Source of the DNA: Opitutia bacterium
Lineage (GTDB): Bacteria > Verrucomicrobiota > Verrucomicrobiia > Opitutales > Opitutaceae
Reading direction: 5' to 3'
Length of the DNA: 64,000 nucleotides
Assembly: GCA_947475065.1 (NCBI GenBank)
Contig: CANJLB010000010.1
Coordinates: forward strand, 34,081 to 98,080
In this document: piece by piece, positions 44,850-56,617 of the stretch
Numbering within the stretch: position 1 is the stretch's first letter
Layout of the letters: each line of letters starts with the position of its first letter
Notes under the pieces: model-generated
The model's database searches: none
What the model saw: only the letters and a program-made list of their open reading frames with translations
Told to the model about the DNA's origin: nothing
Program-made: the position numbers and the translations under genes

Positions 44850-45980
44850 TTATCGCGATTCATCGGGAAGCAAATAGCCTGCATTGAGCTTTTGCAACAT
44901 TTTGGGAACAAAAAGACCGTCCTTGCGGATGAGTTTCCCGTCGAACCAGACCTCTCCGCCCCCATGCTCCGGGCGTTGAATGCACACCAGGTCCCAATGG
45001 ACTTGCGAGCGGTTGCCGTTGTCCGCATCCTCGTAGGCCTGGCCCGGGGTGAAGTGGAACGAGCCGGCGATTTTCTCGTCAAACAGGATGTCGCGCATCG
45101 GTTCAAGGATGTGGGGATTGAATCCCAGCGCGAACTCGCCAATGTAGCGTGCGCCGGCATCGCTGTCCAAAATTTCGTTGAGCCGGCGCGTGCCGGCGCC
45201 CGCCGTGGCCTCGACGATGCGGCCCTGCTTGAAGCCCAGCCGCACGTTGTCGAAGGCCGCGCCTTGGTAAACGCTCGGGGTGTTGAACTGGATCACGCCC
45301 TCGACGCTGTCCTTGACGGGGCAGGAGAAGACCTCGCCATCGGGGATGTTTCGCCGCCCTCCGCACTCCCGAGCCCCGATGCCCTTGATCGAAAATCTCA
45401 GGTCGGTGCCCGGCCCCTTGAGGTGGACGCGGTCGGTCCTGGCCATCAGCGTCCGCAAGGCGGCCATGCCCGGCTCCATCCGCGCATAGTCGAGCGTGCA
45501 GACTTTGAAGTAAAAGTCCTCAAACGCCTCGGTGCTCATGCCCGCCTGCTGCGCCATCGCGGGGGTCGGCCAGCGCACCACGACCCACTTGGTCCGGCCC
45601 ACGCGGTGGTCCTGCACGCGCTTCATGTGCCGGGCGACGAGCTTGACCCGCTCCGGCGGGACATCGGCGCTCTCAAAGATATTGTCCGAGCCGCGTAACG
45701 CGATGTAGGCGTCCATCGTCTCCATGCGCGCGAGCTCGACGCTCGCATGCGCGGCATACTGCGCGTCTTCCGCACCCAGCACCAGCTCGCGCGTGATCCG
45801 CGCGCGGTGCAGGCTCGCGAAGGGCAGCGCCCCACGCGCCCGCGCTGCGCGGATGAGCGCAACGACCATCGCGTCCGGCACGTCGAAGGCGTCAATGAGG
45901 ACGCGTTCGCCCTTCCTGAGGGCGCAGGAAAATCCGGCGAGCACTTCGGCCAGTTGGGTGAATCGGGGGTCGAGCAGCAT
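44850..45980 (-). CDS. M29-family metalloaminopeptidase (aminopeptidase T-like)
   Basis: A 376-residue cytoplasmic aminopeptidase of the AmpS/PepS/aminopeptidase T family, which removes N-terminal residues from peptides with a two-metal centre. The predicted metal ligands are all present: E216 in PDGEVF, E282 in IGEFALG, H309 and Y316 in HFTPGQAY, and H328 and D330 in VHWD. The start at 45980 ([14 protein letters not shown]) matches the family; the longer frame to 46118 adds an unlike stretch. It has no operon partner: both flanks are long non-coding gaps. Confidence 0.9.
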   Translation of the reverse strand: MLLDPRFTQLAEVLAGFSCALRKGERVLIDAFDVPDAMVVALIRAARARGALPFASLHRARITRELVLGAEDAQYAAHASVELARMETMDAYIALRGSDNIFESADVPPERVKLVARHMKRVQDHRVGRTKWVVVRWPTPAMAQQAGMSTEAFEDFYFKVCTLDYARMEPGMAALRTLMARTDRVHLKGPGTDLRFSIKGIGARECGGRRNIPDGEVFSCPVKDSVEGVIQFNTPSVYQGAAFDNVRLGFKQGRIVEATAGAGTRRLNEILDSDAGARYIGEFALGFNPHILEPMRDILFDEKIAGSFHFTPGQAYEDADNGNRSQVHWDLVCIQRPEHGGGEVWFDGKLIRKDGLFVPKMLQKLNAGYLLPDESR

Positions 45981-46501
45981 GGTGGGAAAAAAGCTAACGC
46001 GCACCGCCGCCCGCGCCGCAAGGGCGAAGTAGCTGCTTTCGCCGGACGATTTCCCTTTGCGCCAATAATCAATTTTGCCGCCCCTCTGACAGACCGGAGT
46101 TTTTAAGCAGGAAAACATGGGTCCAGGAACCGGCTAGGCAGGAGTCAGGAGACGGAAACTCAGTTACCGAGGCCACAGGCCGACATCAGCAATTAGCCTT
46201 CTCCGATTTCCGCGATCCCTCCGACCAATCCAGGCTGCAAAATTCACAAGCGAAGAAACCAAGTTACCAAGGCCACAAGGGCGACATCAGCATTCAATCC
46301 GGTCTCACTTCAGAAACCAAGAAACCATGTATCGATCCACTCCCAACTCTGGAATCTCAGATTTCAGCTTTTCCGCCCCTGGTTTCCTAGCTTGCCGCCT
46401 CTCTGTGCCCTCAGTGCCTTGTGGTTCAAATTTCCGTCCTTCCGATTCCTGATTTCCTAGCTTCCTGCTAAAATAAATCCAAGGTCAGGTGCGAATGTAA
46501 A
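45981..46501. other. Non-coding gap filled with dispersed repeats
   Basis: It contains degenerate copies of the intergenic repeat: AGTTACCGAGGCC (46163-46175), a unit shared with 48,031-48,067 (CTCCGATTTCCGCGATCCCT, from 46,201), AAGAAACCAAGTTACC near 46,253, and CTTCAGAAACCAAGAAACCA near 46,308. A possible M29 promoter lies near its left end. I see no gene. Confidence 0.6.
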
Positions 46502-47752
46502 TCAGAGAATCTTGCGCCGGTAGTAACGCAGTTCAAGGGGACCTTTCAGCGAGTAAAATGACACGACATCAGCCATTTGCGTAAGCATCCACGGGACCGA
46601 GGGCGAGCTGCCGTTCTTGGTGAACACAATGCCGTCGGCAACATAAACGCAGGAATGGATGGCCTCTCCCTCCGGTGTGATCAGGATGGCGATGTCACCC
46701 AAGGCCAGCTCCCCACTGTAGGGAAAATAGTCCTCTTTCAACGCCTGCTGGACCCGCTCAGGCTTGAGGAAGCCGTCGTCCGGTGTCGCTTTGAAAAAGT
46801 TGAGCGAGGTCCAGTGGCAGTCACGGGCAGACAAGTCGGGATTTTCGACTGGCAGCGGATAGGTGTAAAGCAACGCGCGGGCGACGGGGGGCAGGAGGTG
46901 AACGATGTCAATGGCGCCGCCCTGCGGGCGATGGGCGACCGACTCAATGAACGGTTCCACGTCCTTGCTCCGCCAACCATGACCCCAATAACGCGCCAAC
47001 GCCGCCGTGTCGGATTCGGCGTTGACTCGCAACTGCACGAGGAGCGCCGAGCGCCGGGATAGATTTTTGATGAAACGAACCCGCTCGCCCTGGGTGGCGA
47101 GGCGGGGGAGAATGAGATCCGCGTCCGAGAACATCATGTTCGGCCCCAGGGGATAGAGCAGAGGACGGACCAGCGAGATGATGGCCGGCGAAATCAAGTC
47201 CGGATCAAGCCACTGCCCGGCCGCACTCGCGTGGATGCGGTAGGCGTCATTTTGCGGGCCGTTCTCAGGAAAGGAGGCCAGCGCAATGTAGATCGCCGTC
47301 CGGGCCGGCCCACTCAGCCCGAGCACGAGGTCGGCGGGAGGCTGGAGCACCATGGCATCGCCCTGTTGCTCCCGGATGGTGGGAGTGGAAAGAATCTTCC
47401 GCTGTTCTTCAGTCAGGCCCGCGCGCTGCCAGAGGGCCTCCAGGGTGGCCTCGCTGTATCCGCGAAACACCCACCGTAACGGACGTGGCTGCGTGGCCAT
47501 GGGCTGGATGAACTCCTCCGTCGGCTCGATCAAAATACGGGAAAACTCCAACCGGCCCCATGGCCCCGGGTGGCCGGTTTCCGCCGTCTCGTTCGGGAAT
47601 GCTGGGCCGGCGCTTTTGGCCGCCGGCGTCGCCGGCATTGATCGCGAATACCACAGTGCCACCCACGGCAATGACACCATCAATGTGATGGCGCACCAAC
47701 CCAGCGGCGTGATGCGGAGGTAGGAAGCCCGATCAGGTAAGGACGACGACAT
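46502..47752 (-). CDS. Membrane-anchored protein of unknown function with an NlpC/P60-like C-terminus
   Basis: 416 residues from the ATG at 47752 (MSSSLPDRASYLRITPLGW). One hydrophobic segment (about 15-35) suggests an inner-membrane anchor with the rest in the periplasm. The middle has no motif I know. The last ~100 residues have RDCHWTSLNFF, LALGDIAILITPEGEAIHSC and VYVADGIVFTKNG. The order Cys, a GD(I/V) strand, then His is what NlpC/P60 or related papain-like hydrolases show, with C and H as possible catalytic residues. This is a resemblance only. It stands alone between two repeat-rich gaps. Confidence 0.7.
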   Translation of the reverse strand: MSSSLPDRASYLRITPLGWCAITLMVSLPWVALWYSRSMPATPAAKSAGPAFPNETAETGHPGPWGRLEFSRILIEPTEEFIQPMATQPRPLRWVFRGYSEATLEALWQRAGLTEEQRKILSTPTIREQQGDAMVLQPPADLVLGLSGPARTAIYIALASFPENGPQNDAYRIHASAAGQWLDPDLISPAIISLVRPLLYPLGPNMMFSDADLILPRLATQGERVRFIKNLSRRSALLVQLRVNAESDTAALARYWGHGWRSKDVEPFIESVAHRPQGGAIDIVHLLPPVARALLYTYPLPVENPDLSARDCHWTSLNFFKATPDDGFLKPERVQQALKEDYFPYSGELALGDIAILITPEGEAIHSCVYVADGIVFTKNGSSPSVPWMLTQMADVVSFYSLKGPLELRYYRRKIL

Positions 47753-47900
47753 GCGCCGCAAGGTGCCATCTCCTGGCGGCACGACGCAACCCAACTTTTC
47801 TCCCGGCACACCGTGCGGGGCCAGGGCCAACCGCAGATTCAGGCCAACGAACGGAACCACCTAGTCTGCGGCCAGCACCTCAGCCATTCAATCCGGTCAT

Positions 47901-48024
47901 AATTCAGAAACCAAAAAACCATGTTACCGAGGCCAGCAGCCCGACATCAGCCACCCGATCACGCTACCAGCTCTGGACTCTTAGCTTTCAGCTTTTCCGC
48001 CCCTGGCTTCCTGGCTTCTGAATT
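47901..48024. repeat. Dispersed intergenic repeat, copy 2 (124 bp)
   Basis: It begins AATTCAGAAACCAAAAAACC and ends CTTCCTGGCTTCTGAATT, with CCGACATCAGCCA and AGCTCTGGACTCTTAG inside. The ends are imperfect inverted repeats of about 23 bases. Confidence 0.82.
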
Positions 48025-48071
48025 ATCATTTCTCCGATTTCCGCGATCCCTCCGACCAATCCAGGCTGTAA

Positions 48072-48194
48072 AATTCAGAAGCCAAGAAACCATGTTACCG
48101 AGGCCGCCAGGCCGACATCAGCCATCCGATCTCACCCAGCTCTGGACTCTCGGCTCTCAGCTTTCGCTTCTCCTCGCTTCGTGGCTTCTGAGTT
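48072..48194. repeat. Dispersed intergenic repeat, copy 3 (123 bp)
   Basis: It begins AATTCAGAAGCCAAGAAACC and ends CTTCGTGGCTTCTGAGTT, with the same inner words as copy 2 (GGCCGACATCAGCCA, AGCTCTGGACTCT). Confidence 0.82.
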
Positions 48195-48270
48195 ACTCCG
48201 CATCTCCGTCACCTGGGAATTGGCCGGCCACACGTTTGTGGCCGTTCGTGGCTTTGGCGGGAAAATTACC

Positions 48271-49476
48271 CTAAGGCGCTTTCCGTCCGCTCTGCGGAAA
48301 ACAGATCTGCTCCACCGCTGCGGCAAAGTCCGCGGCGCCGTGGATGAGCTCAATCTCCAGCCGGAGGTAGAACAGGGGCAGCGGACATGCCTGGCCCTCG
48401 GCGATTCGCACCGCGTCCTTCTCGGTCGTCACGAGGCACTCGGCTCCCTCCGTTTGCGCCTGCGCAAAGAGCGCGGCGAGATCCTCCTCCGTATAGCGGT
48501 AGTGGTCGAGAAAGCGCTCACGCGCCACCAGCTCGGCACCGAGGTCGCGCAGAAATTTTTCGAAACTCTCCGGCGTGGCGATGCCGCTGAAGGCCAGCAC
48601 GCGCCGCCCTTTCAGCCAGGCCAGGGGCTCGCGCGCGCGACCCCCCGCCTCCACGCTGCCAAACCGCCGCAGGTGCTGCGGCCGGTGCGCGCACTCGATG
48701 ATGTCGGCGGCGGGATTGTGCTCGTGGATGAGCTCCTCCAGCTCGGTGTCACGCGTGCCGTCGGACTTGGTCAGGAAAACATGGCTGGCCCGGCGCAGGT
48801 GCTTGACCGGCTCGCGCAGGATGCCGCGCGGGAGGAGCTGGCCGTTGCCAAAGGGGTTGGTCTTGTCCACGAGCAGCAGGTTGAGCCGGCCTTTGAGCGG
48901 CAGATACTGGAAGCCGTCGTCGAGTATGAGCGTGTCGCAGCCGAAGCGTTTGATGGCGAAGGCCCCGGCTTTCACGCGGTTCTTGTCCACGAGCACGACG
49001 ACTCCCGGCAGATTGCGCGCGAGCATGAAGGGCTCATCGCCGGCCTGCTCGCTGTCGAGCAGGACCGTTTTTCCGTCGCTCACGATGCGCGGCGGCGGCT
49101 CGGCGGCGTGGGTGAGGAGAATCCACGCCTTTTTCCAGAGCGGCGGCGCCTTGCTCTTGTAGCCGCGCGAAAGGATGGCGACATGGCGGCCGCGCTCGTG
49201 CAGCGCCCGGGCGAACTTTTCCACCACGGGAGTCTTGCCAGTGCCTCCCACCGTGAGATTGCCCACCACGACGACCAGACAGCCGAGCGGTTGATCGTGC
49301 AGGATGCGGCGCTGGTAAAGCCACAGCCGCGCTTGGGCCACGCCGCTGAACAGCCACGACCAGGCGTGCAAAAACGCCGCATACACCGCCGACCACGCAC
49401 CCTCACTGCGCCCGTAGATCACATCTATCGTGTACAGTTCGAAGGCGTTGAACTTGCGTTTCAGCCATGACAGCAT
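48271..49476 (-). CDS. lpxK: LpxK, tetraacyldisaccharide 4'-kinase
   Basis: Inner-membrane kinase that phosphorylates the lipid A disaccharide at the 4' position, showing that the organism makes lipid A and is Gram-negative. It has 401 residues, longer than the usual 330-350 because of the N-terminus and tail. It has an N-terminal amphipathic or membrane segment, the P-loop [12 protein letters not shown] at about 72-83, LSRGYKSK near 99, a [10 protein letters not shown] stretch near 150, and [17 protein letters not shown] [20 protein letters not shown]. Most other lpx genes are not in the window. Confidence 0.93.
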   Translation of the reverse strand: MLSWLKRKFNAFELYTIDVIYGRSEGAWSAVYAAFLHAWSWLFSGVAQARLWLYQRRILHDQPLGCLVVVVGNLTVGGTGKTPVVEKFARALHERGRHVAILSRGYKSKAPPLWKKAWILLTHAAEPPPRIVSDGKTVLLDSEQAGDEPFMLARNLPGVVVLVDKNRVKAGAFAIKRFGCDTLILDDGFQYLPLKGRLNLLLVDKTNPFGNGQLLPRGILREPVKHLRRASHVFLTKSDGTRDTELEELIHEHNPAADIIECAHRPQHLRRFGSVEAGGRAREPLAWLKGRRVLAFSGIATPESFEKFLRDLGAELVARERFLDHYRYTEEDLAALFAQAQTEGAECLVTTEKDAVRIAEGQACPLPLFYLRLEIELIHGAADFAAAVEQICFPQSGRKAP

Positions 49477-49648
49477 CCGCGACCAATGGCCGGGCCGCCT
49501 GCGGCTGACAAGCCCGGCCTGCGGCCAGGAGCAACTTCTTTCACGTTGGGAACCCTGAACTCGTCAGGGGCCGGCTGACCGGCTCAGGGCCACGGCCGGC
49601 CTGTGCTTCTGACCGCTCCCGAAATCACTTGGGAGCAGTCTGCCCGGC

Positions 49649-49885
49649 TCAGTTTGTGCCGTCGGCTGACTTGCTCGTGGCGACCTTCTTCGTTTCGGAT
49701 TTGGTCACGTCCTCGTCGTCGGCACTTTCCTTGGTGGCCTTCTTGAATTCTTTCACGGACTGGCCGAGGCCCTTGGCGAGCGAGGGGAGCTTCGAGCCGC
49801 CGAAAAGCAGCAGCACGATGGCCCCGATGACCATAAGCTCGCCGCCGCCGAGACCGAAAGCTGCCAATAACGATGTGGTTTGCAT
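49649..49885 (-). CDS. tatA: TatA/E-type subunit of the twin-arginine translocase
   Basis: 78 residues with the TatA layout: a short N-terminus, one membrane helix ([20 protein letters not shown]), the FGGSKLP hinge, an amphipathic helix ([18 protein letters not shown]) and a charged tail. TatA forms the pore for folded proteins with twin-arginine signals. No tatB or tatC is adjacent. It is upstream of lpxK in the same direction, 172 bases away. Confidence 0.92.
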   Translation of the reverse strand: MQTTSLLAAFGLGGGELMVIGAIVLLLFGGSKLPSLAKGLGQSVKEFKKATKESADDEDVTKSETKKVATSKSADGTN

Positions 49886-50022
49886 AAGAGCAGGCTAAGC
49901 AAGGTTGCCGGGCTGTAAAGCAAGAAAAGCACCCCGGGGATTCACCGGCCCCCCATCCTGCAAAATTCAAAAGCCAAGTTACCGAGGCTGCCTGGCCGAC
50001 ATCGGCCATTCAATCAGGACGT

Positions 50023-50116
50023 AATTCAGAAACCAAGAAACCATGAACCGATCACGCCCCAGCTCTGGACTCTCAGATTTCAGCTTTTCCGCTCCTGGCT
50101 TCATGGCTTCTGAATT
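50023..50116. repeat. Dispersed intergenic repeat, copy 4 (94 bp)
   Basis: It begins AATTCAGAAACCAAGAAACC and ends GGCTTCATGGCTTCTGAATT. About 19 of 23 bases pair between the two ends. Inside is AGCTCTGGACTCTCAG, shared with copies 2 and 3. Confidence 0.82.
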
Positions 50117-50174
50117 ACTCCGTATCTCCGTCTCCTGACTCCTCCGCCCCTCTTTCCTGTTCGTCCCCATCCGT

Positions 50175-50218
50175 GTTCCGAGCGAAGCGACAGCCTGACA
50201 ATCCGTGGTTTCAACTGC
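50175..50218. repeat. 44-bp repeat, copy 1 (downstream of the dnaG-rpoD-lipoprotein block)
   Basis: It starts GTTCCGAGCGAAGCGACAG and ends CCGTGGTTTCAACTGC. It is the same as 54629-54672 except for one base, in the same orientation, and similarity continues for about 15 bases beyond. Confidence 0.85.
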
Positions 50219-50238
50219 GCGTTTTAGGTTCATCCAAA

Positions 50239-50817
50239 TCAACGTCGGGACGGTACTGGCCGGCTGCTCGTGGGCGCGGCTGCCGCGGGCATGGGTGCGG
50301 GCGGCGGCGCCGACACCACAACCTCGTCGCCGACGGCCGGCCGGCCCTCGACGGAACGCACCCCGAGGATCAGGCCGCGCAGATTGGGGGTCGCCTGCAG
50401 CCGGGCGACGGGGCGCAGCTCGCGGTCACGCGCGTAGAGTGTCTGCCCGTCAAGATCGGCGGAGAAGGTGGCGTAGGGGGAGAGCTCAATGATGGCCGTC
50501 TGCGCCTTTTCGTCCACGGCGAGCACACGGCCGACCGGGACAAAAAGGCTGGGCTGCAGCGCCTCGGCCGGGCTGACTGCCTGGGCGGAAGGCGCGGCGG
50601 GGAGCACAACCGCAGCCGACGATGGGGCGCCCGTGGATGGCGGGGTGGACACCTTCACGGTCGCGGCCTTCGCCACCGGTGCCGTCTTGGCAGGCGTGGC
50701 CGCCGGCGCGGCGGCCTCCTTCGCCGCCTTTGTTGCCACGGACGGGGCCGGCCTTTCCGGCGGATGGACGCAACCAGCCAGCGCGAGCCAGGGCAGGATC
50801 AGCAACGCACGGCACAT
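50239..50817 (-). CDS. Predicted outer-membrane or periplasmic lipoprotein of unknown function
   Basis: 192 residues. A signal peptide ends in the lipobox LALAGC, with C16 the likely lipidated residue. A long Ala/Pro/Thr/Lys-rich linker (about 20-85) follows, then a compact domain (about 88-170) with FVPVGRVLAVDEKAQTAIIE and LILGVRSVEGRPAVGDEVVV. This looks like a small beta-barrel fold similar to domains in other verrucomicrobial envelope proteins, but I cannot name it. It starts 14 bases after rpoD, so it is probably in the dnaG-rpoD operon. Confidence 0.78.
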   Translation of the reverse strand: MCRALLILPWLALAGCVHPPERPAPSVATKAAKEAAAPAATPAKTAPVAKAATVKVSTPPSTGAPSSAAVVLPAAPSAQAVSPAEALQPSLFVPVGRVLAVDEKAQTAIIELSPYATFSADLDGQTLYARDRELRPVARLQATPNLRGLILGVRSVEGRPAVGDEVVVSAPPPAPMPAAAAPTSSRPVPSRR

Positions 50818-50831
50818 GGGCGGCGGCCCGT

Positions 50832-52658
<1,827 letters not shown>

Positions 52659-52680
52659 AAGGGAGGCGGGCGGGGAATAG

Positions 52681-54555
52681 TCAGCCAGCGGCGGGCAGCC
52701 CAATGGGCGCACGCAGCTGTCGCTGGATTTCGGTGCGTTGTTTTAGAAGTGAGTTTGCGTCAACCCCACTGTCCGCATGCGCTCCGGCAAGGGCAAGTTC
52801 TATTTGGCGCAGGCGCGGCTCCAGCGCGCGGGCCCGGAGCAGGCGCAAACCCTCTTCCGCGACTTTGCCCGGGGCATCAAGATTCAGGGTCACAAACCGC
52901 AGGGTGGCAACCAGGGCGCGTTCGGCATCGGTTTCCAGGAGCGGGTCTAGGTGCTCGATCCCCGGCCAGCTGCCCTGCTCGAACTCGGCCAGAAACCGGT
53001 TCAGCAGCACCCCGGCGACATGTCCTGCGTCAATCCAGTCATGCCGACATACCCCCGCCATCGCGGGGCCCAGCTGTTCATAATGCAGGCAAATGAGCAG
53101 CAGGTGCTGCTCAGGCGAGACTCCGACGTTCGACGCAGCGGGCGGCCCGCTCCGGGCCTCGGCGCCCGGCCCCGTCCCGCGCAGCGCGGCCTGCCGTCCG
53201 GTCCGGGCGAGAAAAGCCTGAAAATCCTGCTGCACCGCCGCCGCCGGCAGCCGCAGGTGCGCCGCCACCTCGCCGAGAAACTCCGCGCGGGCGACTGCGC
53301 TCTCGGCCTGGGCGATGATCTCAAACAGGCTGACGGCCGCCCGGGTTTTGAGCTCCGCCGAGGCGGTGGCCGGCGCAGGCAGCAGGGCACGGCATGCAAA
53401 GGCCATGGCGGAAAGCGCGCCGCGCCGCAGCCCGTCATAGGCGGCGAGGCCGCGTTCGAGGAAGAGCACGTCAGGATCGGATTTCTCCGCGCCGGCGACG
53501 GTGAGGAAGCGTGCCTCCAGGCCGGCCTTGAGCGCCATGGGCAGGAAGCGCAGCGCGGCCTTCTGCCCGGCGGCGTCGCTGTCAAAAAAACACTCCACCT
53601 GCGCGTGGTAACGACGCAGCAGCGCGAGCTGGCTCTCGGTGATGGACGTGCCCTGCGGCGCGACGGCAGTGTGGAGGCCCACGCTCCAGCAACGCAGGGC
53701 GTCGAGCTGGCCCTCGACGAGCACAAACGGCCTGCCCTCGCCGGCGTGACTGCGCGCGCGGTCGAGGTTGAAGAGCAGGTTGCCCTTGGAGAAGATCGGG
53801 GTCTCGGGCGAGTTGACGTATTTCGCCTCCCGCGCCGGGTCGTCCTCCGGCGTGAGCTCGGTCTGCCGCGCGGTGAAAGCCACGATGCGCCCCTGATGGT
53901 CGCGGATGGGAATCATCAGCCGCCCGCGAAAGCGCGGCTTCAGCGCGCCCGCCGTGATCATCGCGTCGTCATAGATGAAGAACAGCCCGCACTGCCGCAG
54001 CGCCTCCTCGGAGAATTTTTTTCGCAGCACGAGCGCCGCGAGTTCGCCGCCCGCCGGCTCGGCCGCGCCGATCTTGAACTCGTCGGCCAGCTCCGGTGTG
54101 AACTTCCGCCGCTCCAACCAATACTGACGCATCCAGGCGCCCGTCGCACCCGCCCCTTTGAACACCTGATGATAGTGCTCGGCGGCGAGGTCGTGGAGGG
54201 CGAAGATTTCCTGCCGCAGCGAGCGTTGTTCCACGGTCGGGCCGCCGCGGCCCTCCTCGTATTCGATGACGATACCGAACCGCTGGCCGAGCGCCTCGAC
54301 CGCCTCGGTGAAATTGAGCTGCTCGGTCTCCTGCACAAAGGAGAAAAGATCACCGCTCTTGCCGCAGCCAAAGCAGTGGTAAAAACCCTTGTCGGAATCC
54401 ACATTGAACGACGGCGTCTTTTCGCTGTGAAACGGGCACAGGCCCTTGAGCCGCGAGCCGCCGGCCTTCTTCAGCGTGACGGCGCGCGACACCACGTCGG
54501 CCAGGCTGACGCGCAGCTTCAGGTCGCGGATACAGGTTTGCTTGATGACGGGCAC
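52681..54555 (-). CDS. dnaG: DnaG, DNA primase
   Basis: Primase that makes RNA primers for replication, 624 residues. It has an N-terminal CHC2 zinc finger with C40, H43, C61 and C64, then the RNA-polymerase core ([19 protein letters not shown]). The TOPRIM domain has E281 in [10 protein letters not shown] and D325/D327 in FFDSDAAG. The C-terminal helicase-binding region is weakly conserved, as usual. The start is a GTG at 54555. The gene diverges from the DUF362-like gene. Confidence 0.96.
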   Translation of the reverse strand: MPVIKQTCIRDLKLRVSLADVVSRAVTLKKAGGSRLKGLCPFHSEKTPSFNVDSDKGFYHCFGCGKSGDLFSFVQETEQLNFTEAVEALGQRFGIVIEYEEGRGGPTVEQRSLRQEIFALHDLAAEHYHQVFKGAGATGAWMRQYWLERRKFTPELADEFKIGAAEPAGGELAALVLRKKFSEEALRQCGLFFIYDDAMITAGALKPRFRGRLMIPIRDHQGRIVAFTARQTELTPEDDPAREAKYVNSPETPIFSKGNLLFNLDRARSHAGEGRPFVLVEGQLDALRCWSVGLHTAVAPQGTSITESQLALLRRYHAQVECFFDSDAAGQKAALRFLPMALKAGLEARFLTVAGAEKSDPDVLFLERGLAAYDGLRRGALSAMAFACRALLPAPATASAELKTRAAVSLFEIIAQAESAVARAEFLGEVAAHLRLPAAAVQQDFQAFLARTGRQAALRGTGPGAEARSGPPAASNVGVSPEQHLLLICLHYEQLGPAMAGVCRHDWIDAGHVAGVLLNRFLAEFEQGSWPGIEHLDPLLETDAERALVATLRFVTLNLDAPGKVAEEGLRLLRARALEPRLRQIELALAGAHADSGVDANSLLKQRTEIQRQLRAPIGLPAAG

Positions 54556-54628
54556 GGAGGAGGTAAGACGGAAGGGCGGATGGACTGAAAGACTGAATCA
54601 CAAAGGACTCAACGGCGGTTCGCGACCA

Positions 54629-54672
54629 GTTCCGAGCGAAGCGACAGTCTGACAATCCGTGGTTTCAACTGC
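54629..54672. repeat. 44-bp repeat, copy 2 (upstream of dnaG)
   Basis: Same orientation and 43 of 44 bases as 50175-50218. It lies in the 256-base gap between dnaG and the divergent DUF362-like gene. A shorter piece (CCGAGCGAAGCGACAG) recurs near 56,744. Confidence 0.85.
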
Positions 54673-54811
54673 ATTTTTCAGGTTCAGCCGTGGCCTGCGC
54701 TCGCCGCTGGCAGAAAGTTTGCACTTTTGGCCGGACCAGTTCCCTGTCAGACACGATTATGCACGCAGAAACCTCCATGCGGTTTCGCGAACGCATGGCC
54801 TGCAATCCTTA

Positions 54812-55837
54812 ATGACATTGTCTCGCACACTCCTCATTATGTTCACCACCCTCACGCTGCTGGTGGCGAACGGTTTGCGCGCGGCGCTGCCGCCGCCCAT
54901 CGTGTTTGAGGCGAAGCTCGGGCAGTTCGGCCCGGACGACTACGAGACGGCGGTCGAGGCGCTGTTCGCACGGCTGGAGCTGGCGGCGGGGCGCAAGATC
55001 GCGCCGCTCGCCAAGCACAAAGTCGGCCTGAAAATCTACGCCGAGTCCGGTCCCGGCCTCGCCACCCCCATCCCGCTCACGCAGGCCGTCATTGCCGCGT
55101 TGGAGCGGCGCGGCTACGCGGCGGGCGACATCTTTCTCGTCGGCCTCAACCAGCGCCGCCTCGCGCAGACCGGCTACCTGCCGTCGCTCATCACCGGCCG
55201 CTCGCCCTTCTCCGAGCATAAGCTTTACGTGCTCGAGTCGGGCCGGTTCTACGACCCTTTGTGGTTTTACGACAGCCCGCTGCCCAACCGCTTCGAGCCG
55301 ATCCTCGCGACGAAAACCTGGTCGCCCGCGCGCACCGACCCGAAGCTCGACGAGGAACGGAAAAGTTTTCTCGCCACGCCGCTGTTCCTCGACGCCGATT
55401 TCTGGATTAACCTGCCCGTGTACACCGACCACCCCACGCTCGGAGTGAACGGCGCGCTCGTGAACGCCACGCTCTGGAACGCCTCCAACACCACGCGCTT
55501 TTTTGACGCCCACAACAGCGCGCCCGCCGCCGTGGCCGAGATGGCGGCGATTCCCGAGCTGCGGCAGACGTGGGCGTTCACGCTGGTCAGCCTGGAGCGC
55601 TGGCAGTTCATCGGCGGGCCATGGTTCAACTCGCTCTATACGCGCTCCGAGCCGCGCCTGTGGCTGAGCGCCGACCCGGTGCTGCTCGACGCGCTGATGC
55701 TCGAAAAAATCAACCTCGCGCGCGTGGCCGACGGATTCAAGCCCGTGTCGGACGAAATCCGCCTGCTGGAGTTCGCCGCCACGCTGGGCCTCGGCACCCG
55801 CAAAACAGCGGGCGTGAAGCCGGTGCCGGCGGAGTGA
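54812..55837 (+). CDS. Secreted DUF362-like protein
   Basis: 341 residues. An N-terminal hydrophobic stretch (LLIMFTTLTLLVANGLRA) is a likely signal peptide. The middle has ADFWINLPVYTDHPTLGVNG then ALVNATLWN, which resembles the VNLPVLKDH...GVTGALKN core of DUF362 proteins. DUF362 is a domain of uncertain function, often next to iron-sulfur domains; no cysteine cluster is seen here. The ATG at 54812 gives a sensible signal peptide. It diverges from dnaG and lies 152 bases ahead of the toxin-antitoxin pair. Confidence 0.7.
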   Translation: MTLSRTLLIMFTTLTLLVANGLRAALPPPIVFEAKLGQFGPDDYETAVEALFARLELAAGRKIAPLAKHKVGLKIYAESGPGLATPIPLTQAVIAALERRGYAAGDIFLVGLNQRRLAQTGYLPSLITGRSPFSEHKLYVLESGRFYDPLWFYDSPLPNRFEPILATKTWSPARTDPKLDEERKSFLATPLFLDADFWINLPVYTDHPTLGVNGALVNATLWNASNTTRFFDAHNSAPAAVAEMAAIPELRQTWAFTLVSLERWQFIGGPWFNSLYTRSEPRLWLSADPVLLDALMLEKINLARVADGFKPVSDEIRLLEFAATLGLGTRKTAGVKPVPAE

Positions 55838-55989
55838 GCCGAACAAAAACCCGGTTCATTTCCACAGGAAAGAGGAGGCCAGACCCTCCCGGCCCGAAAG
55901 CCGGCGAAGCCTGACCACCGATGCGCCGTCCCGATCCGCACGGCCAACCCGGGCTTGACCGCGCCAAGGCGCATGACACCGTGTCAGAC

Positions 55990-56205
55990 ATGAAACTCAC
56001 CAGCCGGTCGCTCGTGCGCGATTTTCCCAAGGCCAAGGCCGCCGCCCGCCAAGGCCGCGTCGTCGAGATTACCGACGCCAAGACCGGCGAGCAGTTCACC
56101 TTCACCGCCAAGGCGCGGCGCACGTTCGGCGAGCTCGCCGCCAACGCCAAGGGCAGCTACGCCGGGCCGCGCAACCTCTCGGCGCGGGAGGGCTTCGGTG
56201 GCTGA
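55990..56205 (+). CDS. Phd/YefM-like antitoxin
   Basis: 71 residues from the ATG at 55990: MKLTSRSLVRDFPKAKAAAR then QGRVVEITDAKTGEQFTF. This is the N-terminal half of Phd-type DNA-binding antitoxins, where the protein represses its own operon and its C-terminus blocks the toxin. It overlaps the toxin gene by eight bases. The longer frame (55921) adds a stretch unlike the family. Confidence 0.75.
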   Translation: MKLTSRSLVRDFPKAKAAARQGRVVEITDAKTGEQFTFTAKARRTFGELAANAKGSYAGPRNLSAREGFGG

Positions 56206-56617
56206 ATTCATCGCGGACACCGGCCCGCTCGTCGGCTGGATCAACTTCCGCGACCAGTGGCACGCTTGGAGCGTGCGCGTGATGGAGTTGCTGGAGCCCC
56301 CACTGATCACCTGCGAGGCCGTGATCGCCGAAGCGAGCTGGCAGTTGGGCAAGTCACGCGAGGCGGTGGACCGGCTGTACGGACTGGTGGACGCGGGCGC
56401 GCTGCGCGTGGTGGACTTGCTGCCAGCCCAGATGCCGCACATCCGTGCCTTGTCCGCGAAATACCCGCAGATGGATTTTTGCGATGCCGCCGTCGTCCGG
56501 CTGGCGGAGCTCCATCCCAAGGCGAAAGTGATCACCGTGGATTCCCAGCACTTCATCCTTTACCGGCGTTTCCGCGACAAGCCCCTCGCGCTCATCCATC
56601 CTCTGGCGGCTGACTGA
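56198..56617 (+). CDS. vapC: VapC-type PIN-domain toxin
   Basis: 139 residues starting at a GTG inside the end of the antitoxin gene, with GGGAGG seven bases upstream. PIN-domain nucleases bind Mg through four acidic residues: D7 (IADTGPLVG), E45 (AVIAEASW), D96 (MDFCDAAVV) and D115 (ITVDSQHF) fit. VapC toxins cleave RNA, often tRNA or rRNA. The overlap and order (antitoxin first) are typical of type II systems. Confidence 0.83.
   Translation: MAEFIADTGPLVGWINFRDQWHAWSVRVMELLEPPLITCEAVIAEASWQLGKSREAVDRLYGLVDAGALRVVDLLPAQMPHIRALSAKYPQMDFCDAAVVRLAELHPKAKVITVDSQHFILYRRFRDKPLALIHPLAAD

Larger units (their letters stand above)
47753..48270. other. Non-coding gap with two intergenic repeat copies
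   Basis: It carries two full repeats (47901-48024 and 48072-48194), joined by a 47-bp spacer that is also found near 46,200. The left 130 bases may hold the promoter of the unknown membrane protein. I see no gene. Confidence 0.6.
49886..50238. other. Non-coding gap with intergenic repeats
   Basis: It holds part of a repeat at about 49,962-50,012 (AAAAGCCAAGTTACCGAGG, GGCCGACATCGGCCATTCAA), a full copy at 50023-50116, and the 44-bp repeat at 50175-50218. I see no gene. Confidence 0.6.
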
